The translations under genes and the position numbers were made by a program. This document shows positions 44,515-54,268 of a stretch of 64,000 bases of DNA, piece by piece. This DNA is from Planomonospora sp. ID67723 (GTDB lineage Bacteria; Actinomycetota; Actinomycetes; Streptosporangiales; Streptosporangiaceae): positions 744,001-808,000 of the forward strand of contig NZ_JABTEZ010000003.1 of NCBI RefSeq assembly GCF_015711605.1, in the 5' to 3' direction. Under the pieces are notes generated by a model. That model made no database searches. It saw only the letters and a program-made list of their open reading frames with translations, and had not been told where the DNA came from. Each line of letters starts with the position of its first letter. The first letter of the stretch is position 1.

Positions 44515-46044
44515 ATGCTCCGCTCCCGCTATGACGCCGTGATCGCCGGAGGCGGCCACAACGGCCTGGTCGCCGCCGCCTACCTCGCCCGCGCGGGCCG
44601 CCGGGTCCTCGTCCTGGAACGTCTGGACCACGTCGGCGGGCTGGCCGTCTCGGCCCGAGCCTTCCCCGGCGTGGACGCCCGGCTCTCGCGCTACTCCTAT
44701 CTCGTGAGCCTGCTGCCCGCCAAGGTCGTCGAAGACCTCGGCCTCCCGCTGGAACTGCGTCGCCGCAGGTACGCCTCCTACACCCCGGTGGGGGAGAGCG
44801 GCCTGCTGGTGGACAACGGCGACGACGACCGCACCGCCGCCTCGTTCGAGCGGGTGACCGGAGGCGGCGCCGACCTCGGCGCGTGGCGGCGCTTCTACGC
44901 GATGACCGCCGAGGTGGCCGCGAAGGTCGCGCCGACGCTGGTCGAACCCCTCCCCGGCCGTACGGCGATGCGGGACCTGGTGGGCCCGGAGGCCTGGCGG
45001 GAGCTGTTCGAGCGGCCCATCGGCGAGGTCGTGGACGAGCGGTTCGCCGACGACACCGTGCGCGGGGTGGTGCTCACCGACGCGCTCATCGGCACCTTCG
45101 CCGATCCGTGCGACGAGAGCCTGCTGGCCAACCGGTGCTTCCTGTACCACGTGATCGGCGACGGCACCGGCGACTGGAACGTCCCGGTCGGCGGGATGGG
45201 GGCGGTCTCCGGGGGCCTGGCGGAGATCGCCCGCGCCGCAGGGGCCGAGATCCTCACCGGGGCCGAGGTGCTGGCGGTCGACCCCTCGGGGGAAGTCGTC
45301 TTCCGGGACGCCGCGGGGGAGCACACGGTCACCGGGGAGCGGGTGCTGGCCAACGTGCCGCCCGCCGTACTGGCCCGGCTGCTGGGGAGCCCGGAGAGCG
45401 GGGAACCCGCACCCGAAGGCGCCCAGCTCAAGGTCAACATGGTGCTGTCGCGGCTGCCGCGGCTGCGGGACGGGTCGGTGGACCCGGCGGCGGCGTTCAG
45501 CGGGACCTTCCACATCAACGAGAGCCGCGACCAGCTCGCCCGCGCCTACGCCGAGGCCGCGCGCGGGAGGATCCCGAGCCTGCCCCCGGCGGAGGTCTAC
45601 TGCCACTCGCTGACCGACCCGTCGATCCTCGGCCCCGGGCTGCGCGCCGCCGGGGCCCAGACGATGACGCTGTTCGGCCTGCACATGCCCGCACGGCTGT
45701 TCCGCGACGACCCGGTCGCCTCACGGGAGGAGGCGCTGCGCGCGACCCTGGCCTCGATGAACGCCGTCCTCGCCGAGCCGATCGAGGACTGCCTGCTGCG
45801 CGCCCCGGACGGAAGCGTCTGCCTGGAGGCCAGGACCCCGGTCGACCTGGAGAACGAGGCGGGTCTGCCCGGCGGGCACATCTTCCACCGCGACCTGTCG
45901 TGGCCGTTCGGCGAGGCCGGGAGCTGGGGGGTGGAGACCGGCCACGAGCGGATCCTGCTGTGCGGGGCGGGCGCCCGGCGCGGCGGCGGGGTCAGCGGCA
46001 TCCCCGGTCACAACGCGGCCATGGCGGTGCTGGAGGGCTCCTGA
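44515..46044 (+). CDS. FAD-dependent oxidoreductase, PYROXD2/phytoene desaturase-like
   Basis: 509 residues. Dinucleotide-binding motif [23 protein letters not shown] and the [10 protein letters not shown] stretch at the N-terminus, and the C-terminal FAD-contact region [11 protein letters not shown]. The overall layout is that of PYROXD2-like and phytoene-desaturase-like flavoproteins, so it might act on a lipid or polyene, but no carotenoid genes lie nearby. Independent unit; ATG with weak ribosome binding site. Confidence 0.8.
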   Translation: MLRSRYDAVIAGGGHNGLVAAAYLARAGRRVLVLERLDHVGGLAVSARAFPGVDARLSRYSYLVSLLPAKVVEDLGLPLELRRRRYASYTPVGESGLLVDNGDDDRTAASFERVTGGGADLGAWRRFYAMTAEVAAKVAPTLVEPLPGRTAMRDLVGPEAWRELFERPIGEVVDERFADDTVRGVVLTDALIGTFADPCDESLLANRCFLYHVIGDGTGDWNVPVGGMGAVSGGLAEIARAAGAEILTGAEVLAVDPSGEVVFRDAAGEHTVTGERVLANVPPAVLARLLGSPESGEPAPEGAQLKVNMVLSRLPRLRDGSVDPAAAFSGTFHINESRDQLARAYAEAARGRIPSLPPAEVYCHSLTDPSILGPGLRAAGAQTMTLFGLHMPARLFRDDPVASREEALRATLASMNAVLAEPIEDCLLRAPDGSVCLEARTPVDLENEAGLPGGHIFHRDLSWPFGEAGSWGVETGHERILLCGAGARRGGGVSGIPGHNAAMAVLEGS

Positions 46045-46136
46045 GGACGGCGTCGCGCGGTCGGCGGGGGTGCGGCGGCGCGTCCGGTGCCGGCGAGGAC
46101 GGGGAAGGGTCTCTCTCGGGGAAACGCCGGTGCTCC

Positions 46137-46153
46137 CTCATGGGGTTCTCATG
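46137..46153 (+). promoter_or_regulatory. 11-bp direct repeats before OmpR-type regulator
   Basis: CTCATG at 46137-46142 and 46148-46153, 11-bp period, 22 bp upstream of the regulator start. OmpR-type regulators bind tandem repeats of 10-11 bp, so this is a candidate autoregulatory site. Confidence 0.4.
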
Positions 46154-46174
46154 AAGGGTGCCTACCGTGGGGCC

Positions 46175-46882
46175 ATGGGCGACGGTGAGGCGGCGCGGGT
46201 GCTGGTCGTGGACGACGAGCCCGCGCTCAGGGAGGCGCTGCAGAGCAGCCTGGAGTTCGAGGGCTACCGGGTCGGCCTGGCCGCCGACGGGCGGGCGGCG
46301 CTGGAGGTCCTGGAGCGGGAGCCGTACGAGCTGGTGCTGCTGGATGTGATGATGCCGCGGATGGACGGGCTGACCGCCTGCCGCAGGCTCCGCGCGGCGG
46401 GCAACCATGTCCCGGTGCTCATGCTCACCGCCCGCGACGCCGTGGGCGACCGGGTCTCGGGGCTGGACGCGGGGGCCGACGACTACCTGGTCAAGCCGTT
46501 CGAGCTGGACGAGCTGCTGGCCCGGGTCCGGGCGCTGCTGCGGCGCGGTGCGCTGACGGCTCCGGCCGCCGAGGACGCCGGCGTGCTGGTCTTCGACGAC
46601 CTGCGGATGGACGTCGCCGCCCGCGAGGTCACCCGGGCCGGCGTCCCGCTGGAGCTGACCCGGACCGAGTACCTGCTGCTGGAGCTGTTCATGGCCCATC
46701 CCCGCCAGGTGCTCACCCGCGAGCAGATCCTCAGCGAGGTGTGGGGATTCGACTTCGAGCCGAGCTCCAACTCCCTCGACGTCTACGTCATGTACCTGCG
46801 CCGCAAAACCGAGATCGAGGGGCTTCCCCGGCTGATCCACACCGTCCGGGGCGTCGGCTACGTGCTGCGGGGCTCCGCGTGA
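46175..46882 (+). CDS. OmpR-family response regulator
   Basis: 235 residues: receiver domain with VLVVDDEP pocket, phosphoacceptor D57 ([14 protein letters not shown]) and [12 protein letters not shown], then the OmpR winged helix ending [14 protein letters not shown] 46175 preferred over an earlier in-frame ATG. GTGA overlap with the downstream sensor kinase gene shows a classic two-component operon, resembling MprAB-type systems. Confidence 0.9.
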   Translation: MGDGEAARVLVVDDEPALREALQSSLEFEGYRVGLAADGRAALEVLEREPYELVLLDVMMPRMDGLTACRRLRAAGNHVPVLMLTARDAVGDRVSGLDAGADDYLVKPFELDELLARVRALLRRGALTAPAAEDAGVLVFDDLRMDVAAREVTRAGVPLELTRTEYLLLELFMAHPRQVLTREQILSEVWGFDFEPSSNSLDVYVMYLRRKTEIEGLPRLIHTVRGVGYVLRGSA

Positions 46883-48396
46883 CGGCCGGCCGGCTGCGCG
46901 CGGGGCCGCGCCTGACCGGCCGCCGGCCGGGGGAGGGAGGCTCTGCCCGGGGCGCCCGCCGCTCCCTGCGCTCGCGGCTCACCCTGCTGGTCGCGGCGGC
47001 CGTCGCGGTGGCGATCGCGGTGTGCGCGGGGGCCTGCTGGTTCATCGTGCGCACCGCGATGCTGGAGCAGGTCGACCGCTCGCTGCGCGACCCGAAGGGG
47101 GGCCAGGGCCTGGAGTGGGTCGCGCAGTACTGCTCCGGTGACGAGCCGCGCCGTCAGCCGCCCTTCCGCCTGCCGCCGCTGCAGCTGATCGACGCCGAGG
47201 GCGGCACGTGCGTGGTCGGCACCGTCGAGGTGCGGGTCACCCCGGAGGACCGGGCGCTGGCGGCGATGCCGAGGGGCGCGCAGGCGCGCCGGGACGGGAC
47301 GACCGCGGACGGGGCCGACGTGCGGGTGCTGACCAGGAGCGTCGGCTCGGGCCTGGCGGTCATGGAGTCCCGGCCGCTGGCCGAGTTCCAGTCCACGCTC
47401 GCCGCGCTCGCCTGGGTCCTCGCGGGGGTCGCCGCGCTCGGCGTGGTGGGCGCCGCGACCGCGGGCACCCTCATCGCCCGCACGGCGCTGCGGCCGGTGG
47501 AACGCCTGACCGGGGTGGCCGAGCACATCGCCAGGACCGAGGACCTCGACACCCGGATCCCGGTCCGGGGCGACGACGAGATCGCCCGGCTCGGTGCCTC
47601 CTTCAACGCGATGACCGCCGCGCTGGCCGGGTCCCGCGAGCGGCAGCGGCGGTTGATCGCCGACGCCGGGCACGAGCTGCGCACCCCGCTCACCAGCCTG
47701 CGGACGAACGTCGAGCTGCTGCTGCGCAGCGAGAACACCGGCCGCCCGCTGGCCCCGCCCGCCAGACGCCGGCTGCTGAACAGCCTCAAGGCCCAGTTCG
47801 AGGAGATGTCCACGCTGATCGGGGACCTGCTGCAGCTCTCCCGCGCCGACGAGGAGCACGAGCCGCACGTCGAGGTGGCCTTCCACGAGGTGGTCGGGTC
47901 GGCCGTGGCCCGGGCCCGGCTCCGCGCCCCGGGCGTCCCGGTCGAGGTCGAGCTCGGCCCTTGGTACGTCCGCGGCAGCCAGGCGGCGCTGGAGCGCGCC
48001 GTGGTCAACCTGCTGGACAACGCGGTGAAGTTCTCCGGCGGCGCGGCCGGGGGTCCGGCGCCCGGCGGCGCGGCGGGCGACGGGGTGGCGGGCGACGGGG
48101 TGGACGGCGCGGCGGGCGGCCCGGTGGTCGTGCGGCTCCGCGATGGCGAGCTGACCGTCCGCGACCACGGCCCCGGCATCGCGGAGGACGAGCTGCCCTA
48201 CGTGTTCGACAGGTTCTGGCGGTCGCCGGCGGCGCGGAGCATGCCCGGTTCCGGGCTGGGCCTGGCCATCGTGGCGCAGGCCGTACGGGACGCGGGAGGA
48301 GAGGTGGCGCTGGAGAACGCCGCCGGCGGCGGCGCCCTCGCCCGGCTGCGCCTTCCCGGCTCAGCGCTCGGAGGGGGTCTCCCCGCGGGGGAGTGA
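46879..48396 (+). CDS. Sensor histidine kinase (MprB/PrrB-like)
   Basis: 505 residues. Two transmembrane helices (about 35-58 and 175-200) bracketing an extracytoplasmic domain of roughly 115 residues, a HAMP domain ([17 protein letters not shown]), dimerisation box [13 protein letters not shown] and ATPase domain with [28 protein letters not shown] and GSGLGLAIV. An unusual Gly/Ala-rich insertion of about 30 residues sits between the N-box and G1-box. GTG start overlaps the regulator stop. Confidence 0.9.
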   Translation: MTAGRLRAGPRLTGRRPGEGGSARGARRSLRSRLTLLVAAAVAVAIAVCAGACWFIVRTAMLEQVDRSLRDPKGGQGLEWVAQYCSGDEPRRQPPFRLPPLQLIDAEGGTCVVGTVEVRVTPEDRALAAMPRGAQARRDGTTADGADVRVLTRSVGSGLAVMESRPLAEFQSTLAALAWVLAGVAALGVVGAATAGTLIARTALRPVERLTGVAEHIARTEDLDTRIPVRGDDEIARLGASFNAMTAALAGSRERQRRLIADAGHELRTPLTSLRTNVELLLRSENTGRPLAPPARRRLLNSLKAQFEEMSTLIGDLLQLSRADEEHEPHVEVAFHEVVGSAVARARLRAPGVPVEVELGPWYVRGSQAALERAVVNLLDNAVKFSGGAAGGPAPGGAAGDGVAGDGVDGAAGGPVVVRLRDGELTVRDHGPGIAEDELPYVFDRFWRSPAARSMPGSGLGLAIVAQAVRDAGGEVALENAAGGGALARLRLPGSALGGGLPAGE

Positions 48397-48467
48397 CGGC
48401 GCCTTCCCGCCGGCCGGCGCGGTCGCGGCCCGTCACCCCCGGAGGGGAGCGGCGGATCCTTCCGGTA

Positions 48468-48504
48468 CGGCTCCGGTCGCGCGGCCCCGGCGCGGCCGGA
48501 GCCG
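48468..48504 (+). terminator. Terminator after the sensor kinase
   Basis: Long stem: 9-bp arms (48468-48476 and 48496-48504) continuing through one T-G pair into 5-bp inner arms (48478-48482 and 48490-48494), loop 7 nt. Confidence 0.7.
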
Positions 48505-48532
48505 CGTGCCCGGATCCGCAAGCCATTTGCAA

Positions 48533-48544
48533 GATCACGTGATC
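48533..48544. promoter_or_regulatory. 12-bp palindrome before glycosyltransferase operon
   Basis: Perfect palindrome GATCACGTGATC, about 90-120 bp upstream of the glycosyltransferase gene. Binding protein unknown. Confidence 0.4.
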
Positions 48545-48625
48545 ATGCTGGGGATCTTCCCTTTTCTCACGCCTCGTTAACGGTCGCCTCAGGGACGCCA
48601 AAGGCCGCCCGCCGAATCTGAGGCC

Positions 48626-48664
48626 ATGACAGAGCAGAACCACGGTTCACTGGGGGCCGCATGA
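48626..48664 (+). CDS. Possible 12-residue leader peptide
   Basis: ATG followed by 11 codons (MTEQNHGSLGAA) and a TGA whose first bases overlap the ATG of the glycosyltransferase gene (ATGA). gagg 4 nt before its ATG could serve as ribosome binding site. If translated, the glycosyltransferase would be made by coupled reinitiation. Could be chance, since the frame is short. Confidence 0.35.
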   Translation: MTEQNHGSLGAA

Positions 48665-49857
48665 GCCAGTCGACGGCGCCGGTACGCACCCGGCTGGTCG
48701 AGATCGTCGTTCCCGTGCACAACGAGCAGCGGGTGCTCGCCGAGAGCGTCCGCCGGTTGCACGCCTACCTCACCGCCACCTTCCCGTACGGCTTCCGCAT
48801 CACGATCGCCGACAACGCCAGCGCCGACGGGACCTGGCCGATCGCGGTGGACCTGAGCCGGGAGCTGCCGCACGTGCGCGCCGTCCATCTGGACGCCAAG
48901 GGCAGGGGCCGGGCGCTGCGCCGGGTCTGGTCGGGCAGCGACGCCGACGTGGTCGGCTACATGGACGTGGATCTCTCCACCGACCTGGACGCCTTCCTGC
49001 CGCTGGTGGCCCCGCTGCTGTCCGGCCACAGCGACCTGGCCATCGGCACCCGCCTGTCCAGGAGCGCGAACGTGGTGCGCGGACCGAAGCGGGAACTGAT
49101 CTCCCGGAGCTACAACCTGCTGCTGCGCGGGGCGATGGGCGCGGGCTTCTCCGACGCCCAGTGCGGGTTCAAGGCGGCCCGAGCCGAGATCGCCCAGGCG
49201 CTGCTGCCGGGGGTCGAGGACGAGGAGTGGTTCTTCGACACGGAACTGCTGCTGCTCGCCGAGCGTCACGGGCTGCGCATCCACGAGGTCCCGGTGGACT
49301 GGGTGGACGACCCCGACAGCCGGGTGGACATCGTCAAGACCATCAAGGACGACTTGAGAGGCATGACCCGCGTGGCGCGCAGAACCCTGTCGGCCCCGGT
49401 CGGGATCCCGGTCCCGCCGCGGGTGCGTGACGCCCGGCTGCCGGCGGGGATGGTCCGTCAACTGCCCAGGTTCGCGGTCATCGGGGCGGTCAGCACCCTG
49501 GCGCACCTCGGCCTGTTCGTCGCCCTGCGGGCGGTGGCGCCCGCCGTGGCGGCCAACGCCCTCGCCCTGCTGATCACCGCGATCGCCAACACCGCCGCCA
49601 ACCGCCGCTTCACCTTCGGCGTGACCGGCCGCGCCGGGGCGCTGCGCCACCAGCTCCAGGGCGGCCTGGCCTTCCTCGTCGGCCTGCTGCTCAGCACCGG
49701 CGGTCTCGCCCTGCTGAAGCTCCTGCTGCCGGGCGCGCCCGCCGCCGCCGAGGTCGCGGCGGTCATCGCCGCCAACGCCCTGGCCACCCTGGTCCGCTTC
49801 CTGCTGCTGCGCGGATGGGTCTTCACCCCGCGCCGGGCCGGGGAGGCCGCGCGATGA
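48661..49857 (+). CDS. Polyprenyl-phosphate glycosyltransferase with GtrA domain
   Basis: 398 residues: GT2 domain (VEIVVPVHNEQRVLAESVRRL; metal-binding YMDVDLSTDLD; GFKAARAEIAQ) of the dolichol-phosphate-mannose synthase type, followed by a four-helix GtrA-like membrane domain. It should load a sugar on polyprenyl phosphate and help flip it to the outer membrane face. ATGA overlap with the downstream ArnT-like gene shows they work together to glycosylate a surface molecule. The two-component genes just upstream are candidates to control it. Confidence 0.88.
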   Translation: MSQSTAPVRTRLVEIVVPVHNEQRVLAESVRRLHAYLTATFPYGFRITIADNASADGTWPIAVDLSRELPHVRAVHLDAKGRGRALRRVWSGSDADVVGYMDVDLSTDLDAFLPLVAPLLSGHSDLAIGTRLSRSANVVRGPKRELISRSYNLLLRGAMGAGFSDAQCGFKAARAEIAQALLPGVEDEEWFFDTELLLLAERHGLRIHEVPVDWVDDPDSRVDIVKTIKDDLRGMTRVARRTLSAPVGIPVPPRVRDARLPAGMVRQLPRFAVIGAVSTLAHLGLFVALRAVAPAVAANALALLITAIANTAANRRFTFGVTGRAGALRHQLQGGLAFLVGLLLSTGGLALLKLLLPGAPAAAEVAAVIAANALATLVRFLLLRGWVFTPRRAGEAAR

Positions 49858-51929
49858 CGCCGCCCACCCCCGCGGCCGCCGGTCCCGGGACCTCCGGCCC
49901 CATCGCCCCCACCGGTGCCGCGCCCGCCGGCGCGCACCGGGACGCACGGCCCGCCCCGGGAACCGGGAGCGCTCCCCGCTGGGCGCGCCCCGCCTTCTGG
50001 GCGGTCCTGGCCCTGGCGGCCGCGCTCCACACCTGGGGGCTGGGGAGCAACGGCCACGCCAACGGCTACTACTCGGCCGCCGTCCTGTCCGGCACCCAGA
50101 GCTGGAAGGCGTTCTTCTTCGGCGCCCTGGACGCCGGGTCGTTCATCACCGTGGACAAGCCGCCGCTGGCGCTGTGGGTGATGGGGCTCTCGGCGAGGGT
50201 CTTCGGGTTCGGGACGTGGAGCATGCTCCTGCCCCAGGCCGCCGCGGGCGTCGCGGCCGTCGCCGTGGTCCACTCGGCGGTACGGCGCTCGCTGCCGGGA
50301 ACGGCGGGCCACGCCGCCGGGCTGGTCGCCGCGCTGGTGATGACGCTGACTCCGATCACGGTCGCGATCAACCGGGACAACAACCCCGACACCGTCCTGG
50401 TGCTGCTGCTGGTGCTGGCCGGGTGGTTCTGCCTGGAGGCCGTGCGCGACGGCCGGACCCGCACGCTGGTGGTCTCGGCGATCTTCGTCGGATTGGCCTT
50501 CACCACCAAGATGCTCCAGGCCTACCTGGTGGTCCCCGCTTTCGCCCTGGTCTACCTGTCCACGGCACCGGGCACGGTGCTGCGGCGGATCGGCCGGCTG
50601 CTGGCGGCGGGCGCGGCCCTGGTGGCCTCCAGCGGGTGGTGGATGCTGGTCGTCGACCTGTGGCCCGCCGCCGACCGCCCCTACATCGGCGGCAGCACCG
50701 ACAACTCCGTCCGGGACCTGGTCGTCGGCTACAACGGCCTCGGCCGGATCTTCGGCGGAGGCGGCGGGCGCGGCGGAGGCGGGTTCGGCGGCGAGCCCGG
50801 GGCGGGACGCCTCTTCAACGACGTCATGGCCGGGCAGATCTCCTGGCTGCTGCCCTTCGCCGCACTGGCCCTGGTCTGCGGGCTGGTCCTGGCCATCCGG
50901 CCCGCCGGGGCGCCCCGCCGCTCCGGCGGGGCGGTGACGGGGGCCCGCCGCGATCTGCCCGGCGCCCGCGTGGCCCTGTGCCTGTGGGGTGGCTGGCTGG
51001 CCGTGCACTACGCGGTGTTCAGCTTCTCCAGCGGGACCTTCCATCCGTACTACTCCACCGCCATGGCCCCGGCCGTCGCCGCGCTCACCGGTCTCGGCGG
51101 GACGCTGATGTGGCGGGCCCACCGGCGGTCACGGGCCTGGGGGTGGGCGCTGCCGGCGGGGATCGTGATCACCGGAGCGTGGGCGTTCGCCGTGCTGCGC
51201 CGCACCCCCGAGTTCGTGCCCTGGCTGGCCTGGACGGTGGCCGCGGTGAGCGCGGCGGCGGCGGCCGGGCTGGTCCTGTCGCGGATCGGACGGCGGGCCG
51301 GGCTCCGGATCGCCGCCGTCGCCCTGGCCGCCGGGCTGGCGGCCGGACTCGCGGGTCCCGTCGCCTACGCCCTGACCCCGCTGGGCTCGGCCGTCAACGG
51401 CACCAACCCGACCGCGGGTCCCGCGGGAAGCGGCGGCATGCGCGGTCCGGGCGGCATGGGCGGAGGCCTCTCCGGCGGGATGCGGCCGGAGGCGCCCGAG
51501 GGCGCTGCAGGCCGGGCGCCGGAGGGGACGGTCGCGGACGACGCCCGGGGCCCGATGCGGGGCGGCGGTCCCGGCGGGGCGGTGAGCGAGCAGTTGACCG
51601 GGTATCTGAAGGCGAACCGGGGCGGCGCGACCTGGCTGGTGGCGGTGGGTGGCGCGCAGAGCGCCTCGTCGGTCATCCTCTCGACCGGCCTGCCCGTCAT
51701 CGCGATGGGCGGCTTCACCGGCGGTGATCCCGCGATGACCGCGGAGCGGCTCGAGGCGCTCGTCTCTGCGGGGGAGCTCAGATACGTGATGCCCGGCGGC
51801 GGCCGGGGCGGTGCCGGCGACGGCGGCTCCGAGGTGAGCGAGTGGGTCCAGGCCAACTGCGCGGTGGTCGACCCGGCGGAGTACGGCGAGCAGGGCGCGG
51901 GCCCGTCGTCGCTCTACCGCTGCGGCTGA
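49854..51929 (+). CDS. ArnT/GT39-like membrane glycosyltransferase
   Basis: 691 residues, with about a dozen transmembrane helices and the N-terminal first loop containing the conserved acidic pair region NGYYSAAVLSGTQSWKAFFFGALDAGSFITVDKPP of this family (PMT/ArnT). A Gly-rich loop near residue 300 and a Gly/Met/Pro-rich stretch around 520-580 interrupt it; the C-terminal 130 residues look like a soluble extracytoplasmic domain. It would transfer a sugar from polyprenyl phosphate to a protein or lipid outside the membrane. Confidence 0.85.
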   Translation: MTPPTPAAAGPGTSGPIAPTGAAPAGAHRDARPAPGTGSAPRWARPAFWAVLALAAALHTWGLGSNGHANGYYSAAVLSGTQSWKAFFFGALDAGSFITVDKPPLALWVMGLSARVFGFGTWSMLLPQAAAGVAAVAVVHSAVRRSLPGTAGHAAGLVAALVMTLTPITVAINRDNNPDTVLVLLLVLAGWFCLEAVRDGRTRTLVVSAIFVGLAFTTKMLQAYLVVPAFALVYLSTAPGTVLRRIGRLLAAGAALVASSGWWMLVVDLWPAADRPYIGGSTDNSVRDLVVGYNGLGRIFGGGGGRGGGGFGGEPGAGRLFNDVMAGQISWLLPFAALALVCGLVLAIRPAGAPRRSGGAVTGARRDLPGARVALCLWGGWLAVHYAVFSFSSGTFHPYYSTAMAPAVAALTGLGGTLMWRAHRRSRAWGWALPAGIVITGAWAFAVLRRTPEFVPWLAWTVAAVSAAAAAGLVLSRIGRRAGLRIAAVALAAGLAAGLAGPVAYALTPLGSAVNGTNPTAGPAGSGGMRGPGGMGGGLSGGMRPEAPEGAAGRAPEGTVADDARGPMRGGGPGGAVSEQLTGYLKANRGGATWLVAVGGAQSASSVILSTGLPVIAMGGFTGGDPAMTAERLEALVSAGELRYVMPGGGRGGAGDGGSEVSEWVQANCAVVDPAEYGEQGAGPSSLYRCG

Positions 51930-51936
51930 CGTCGCA

Positions 51937-51965
51937 GAGCCCGGTTCCCGCCCTCGGCCGGGCTC
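51937..51965 (+). terminator. Possible terminator after ArnT-like gene
   Basis: 8-bp arms (51937-51944 and 51958-51965), loop 13 nt, immediately downstream of the stop. Confidence 0.5.
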
Positions 51966-52077
51966 CGGGCCGGGGAGGGCCCCGGCTGCGATCCGTGCCC
52001 TTCCGCCTCCGTGCCACCGGTCGCACCGGTGATCACACGCGCGGGGGCGGAGGGGCGCGCTGCTGTAGTCTTGCGCC

Positions 52078-52725
52078 GTGCACAGCGGAGGAGGGGCGCG
52101 CGGCAGCCGCGCCGACCAGGCCGACCAGCGCCGGGCAGAGCTGCTGGAGGCGGCCAGGAAGGTCGTGGTGGAGCGAGGGCTGGCCAGCACCCGCGTCTCC
52201 GACATCGCCAAGGCGACCAACGTGAGCGGCGGGCTGATCCACTATCACTTCGCCACCAAGGACGATCTCATCACCGAGATGCTCCGCAGCACGAGCGAGT
52301 CGGAGATCCAGCGGCTGAAGGAGATCGTCGCGGGCCCGGAGAGCGCGGTGGAGCGGTTGGACCGGGTGCTGCGCCTGGTCATCCCCGCGTCGAGGGACGA
52401 CCAGGGCTGGATCCTCTGGCTCGACGCCTGGACGGTCGGGGTGCGCGAGGAGCACGTCCGGACCCTCCTGCTGGAGTTCGAGGGCGCCTGGATCGAGATC
52501 CTCAGGGATGTGATCACGCAGGGCGTGGTCGCGGGCGAGTTCGACTGCGACGACCCGCAGGGCGCGGCCGAGCGCCTGGACGGCATGCTCGACGGCCTGG
52601 CCATCCGTTACACCCTGGAGGCGGGGAACCTGTCGCGTGCCCGGCTCCTGGAGCACGCCCGCGTCGCCGCGGCCCGGGAGGTCGGCCTGGAGCGTTCCGC
52701 CTTTCCCTCGGAGGACGTCCCCTGA
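52078..52725 (+). CDS. TetR-family regulator, BetI-like
   Basis: 215 residues with the TetR helix-turn-helix (ELLEAARKVVVERGLASTRVSDIAKATNVSGGLIHYHF) and a C-terminal helical domain of the TetR_C_6/BetI type. No operator or target is obvious next to it: upstream is the ArnT-like gene, downstream a convergent small gene. GTG start at 52078. Confidence 0.85.
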   Translation: MHSGGGARGSRADQADQRRAELLEAARKVVVERGLASTRVSDIAKATNVSGGLIHYHFATKDDLITEMLRSTSESEIQRLKEIVAGPESAVERLDRVLRLVIPASRDDQGWILWLDAWTVGVREEHVRTLLLEFEGAWIEILRDVITQGVVAGEFDCDDPQGAAERLDGMLDGLAIRYTLEAGNLSRARLLEHARVAAAREVGLERSAFPSEDVP

Positions 52726-52731
52726 GGCGCG

Positions 52732-52752
52732 GCGGGCCGGGAACCGGCCCGC
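52732..52752. terminator. Bidirectional terminator
   Basis: Perfect 9-bp arms (52732-52740 and 52744-52752) with a 3-nt loop, between convergent genes. Confidence 0.65.
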
Positions 52753-52798
52753 GCGACCGCCCGGCCCGCGACGAGAGGGGCCGGGGCGGGAAGGGTCC

Positions 52799-53059
52799 TC
52801 AGGCGGGCAGGGCCGCCAGCAGGAAGGCCAGCCGGGCGGCCGCGTCCTCGATGTTGCCCGCGTCACCGAGCCGGTATCCCCAGGACGTGATGAAACCCCC
52901 GTCGGGGGAGCAGGTCACGGTCTCGGCCAGGGTGTTGCTGAAGCGGTTGCGGACGCACACGTAGGCGGGGTCGCCGAGTGAGACGTTCTGCAGGGACAGA
53001 TCGGCGTGGGACCGTACCGCCGCGGCGAATTTCTCAAGGCAAGACAGCGTGTCCAGCAT
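52799..53059 (-). CDS. Small protein paired with XRE regulator
   Basis: 86 residues, not recognised by name. Central TCSPDGGFITSWGYRLGDA and an Ala-rich C-terminal helix. It lies 46 bp after the XRE/DUF5753 gene, on the same strand. Small partners of this sort, though of a different family (DUF397), are standard companions of DUF5753 regulators in actinomycetes. Confidence 0.65.
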   Translation of the reverse strand: MLDTLSCLEKFAAAVRSHADLSLQNVSLGDPAYVCVRNRFSNTLAETVTCSPDGGFITSWGYRLGDAGNIEDAAARLAFLLAALPA

Positions 53060-53105
53060 CGTGCGTCACCTCCGTCTCACACGAGGATTGCACGATCTTG
53101 GGATA

Positions 53106-53978
53106 CTAATCAAGCAATTGCGATAGTTGATCCGAGGATTGTTCTGCCAGGTCGTTCAGCACCCGGACGATCACCGCCCTGGCGTCCTGGCGGAAGGCCG
53201 CGATCTCGCAGAACTCGTCGAAGGCCCGCTCGTAGAAGGCGATGTCCTCCGGGTCGCGCAGGATCAGGTCCCTGGTCCGGGTGGGCACCGCGACGTGGTC
53301 CCGGTCGTAGATCCAGAAGCCGTTGAGCAGGGCGGACGGCAGGGGCGCCTCGAAGGGCACCACGCCGAACTCCACGTTCGGGAGCGCGGTCACCGCGAGC
53401 AGCCTGTCGAGCTGGCCGCGCATCACATCCAGCGGGGCCAGCCGGTAGCGCAGCACCGCCTCGGGCAGGATGAAGCGGAACCTCTTGCGCTGGTCGTAGA
53501 GGATCTCCTGCCGCTGCATGCGGACCTTGATGGCCGCGTCGATCTCGTCGGGGGCGTTGTAGAGACGTTTGATCCGGGTGAAGATGCTCCGCGCGTACTC
53601 GGTGGTCTGCAGAAGGCCGATGACCACGCCCGGCTCGAACACCCGGAACGTCGTGGTCCGCGCCTCCATGTCACGGATGTCCTCCTGGAGGGCGGCCAGG
53701 CCGCTGCGGTGCCGCTGCCGCCAGGAGTCCTGGCGCTCCAGCAGGCCGTTGGCCTGATCGACCAGTTCCCCGGTCACCTCGGGCGAGGCGCCCACGGCCT
53801 GCGCCCATACGGTGACGTCGTCCTCCGTGGCGGTCTGGCGGGCGTTCTCGATGCGGGAGATCTTCGAGGCCTGCCACCGCAGCCGCTCGGCGAGGTCCTT
53901 GCCCGACAGGCCGGCCGTCTCGCGCAGGTGCCGGAGCTGCGCGCCCAACTCGATCCGGGCCTGCTGGAACCCACTCAT
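53106..53978 (-). CDS. XRE regulator with DUF5753 domain (WhiJ-like class)
   Basis: 290 residues: N-terminal XRE helix-turn-helix (LGAQLRHLRETAGLSGKDLAERLRWQASKISRIENAR) and C-terminal DUF5753 domain, with the typical FEPGVVIGLLQTTEYAR start and conserved RQEILYDQ region. This very large actinobacterial class includes WhiJ, which controls development; individual targets are mostly unknown. Start at ATG 53978 with ribosome binding site aggagg. Confidence 0.92.
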   Translation of the reverse strand: MSGFQQARIELGAQLRHLRETAGLSGKDLAERLRWQASKISRIENARQTATEDDVTVWAQAVGASPEVTGELVDQANGLLERQDSWRQRHRSGLAALQEDIRDMEARTTTFRVFEPGVVIGLLQTTEYARSIFTRIKRLYNAPDEIDAAIKVRMQRQEILYDQRKRFRFILPEAVLRYRLAPLDVMRGQLDRLLAVTALPNVEFGVVPFEAPLPSALLNGFWIYDRDHVAVPTRTRDLILRDPEDIAFYERAFDEFCEIAAFRQDARAVIVRVLNDLAEQSSDQLSQLLD

Positions 53979-54061
53979 GCGACCTCCTGTACGGTGCCGC
54001 ACGAGGGTAGACCCGGACGCGCTGATCAGACCATAGGGGCGACCCCAATCGTGATCAATAT

Positions 54062-54268
54062 TTACCCGAGCACCCGGCGGGCGATGTCGACGAGGAGCTC
54101 GCGGGGGACTTCGACGGCGCTCTCCCCGTCCAGGACGTGGCGGAGGTCGGCGAGGGCGGCGGCGTCGGTGAGGTGGAGTCCCTGGACGACGATGGTGCCG
54201 CGGTCGGTCTCGTAGAGGGAGGGGCAGGCGCCCGCTTCCGAGGTGGAGCCGAGAAACCGCAAACGCAT
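54062..54268 (-). CDS. Small protein upstream of XRE gene
   Basis: 68 residues beginning RLRFLGSTSEAGACPSLYETDRG, then IVVQGLHLTD and a VEVPRELLVDIARRVL helix. Small proteins of this pattern precede XRE/DUF5753 genes in many streptomycetes; function unknown. ATG 54268 with ribosome binding site aaggaca. An upstream ATG 12 codons earlier is rejected. Confidence 0.8.
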   Translation of the reverse strand: MRLRFLGSTSEAGACPSLYETDRGTIVVQGLHLTDAAALADLRHVLDGESAVEVPRELLVDIARRVLG

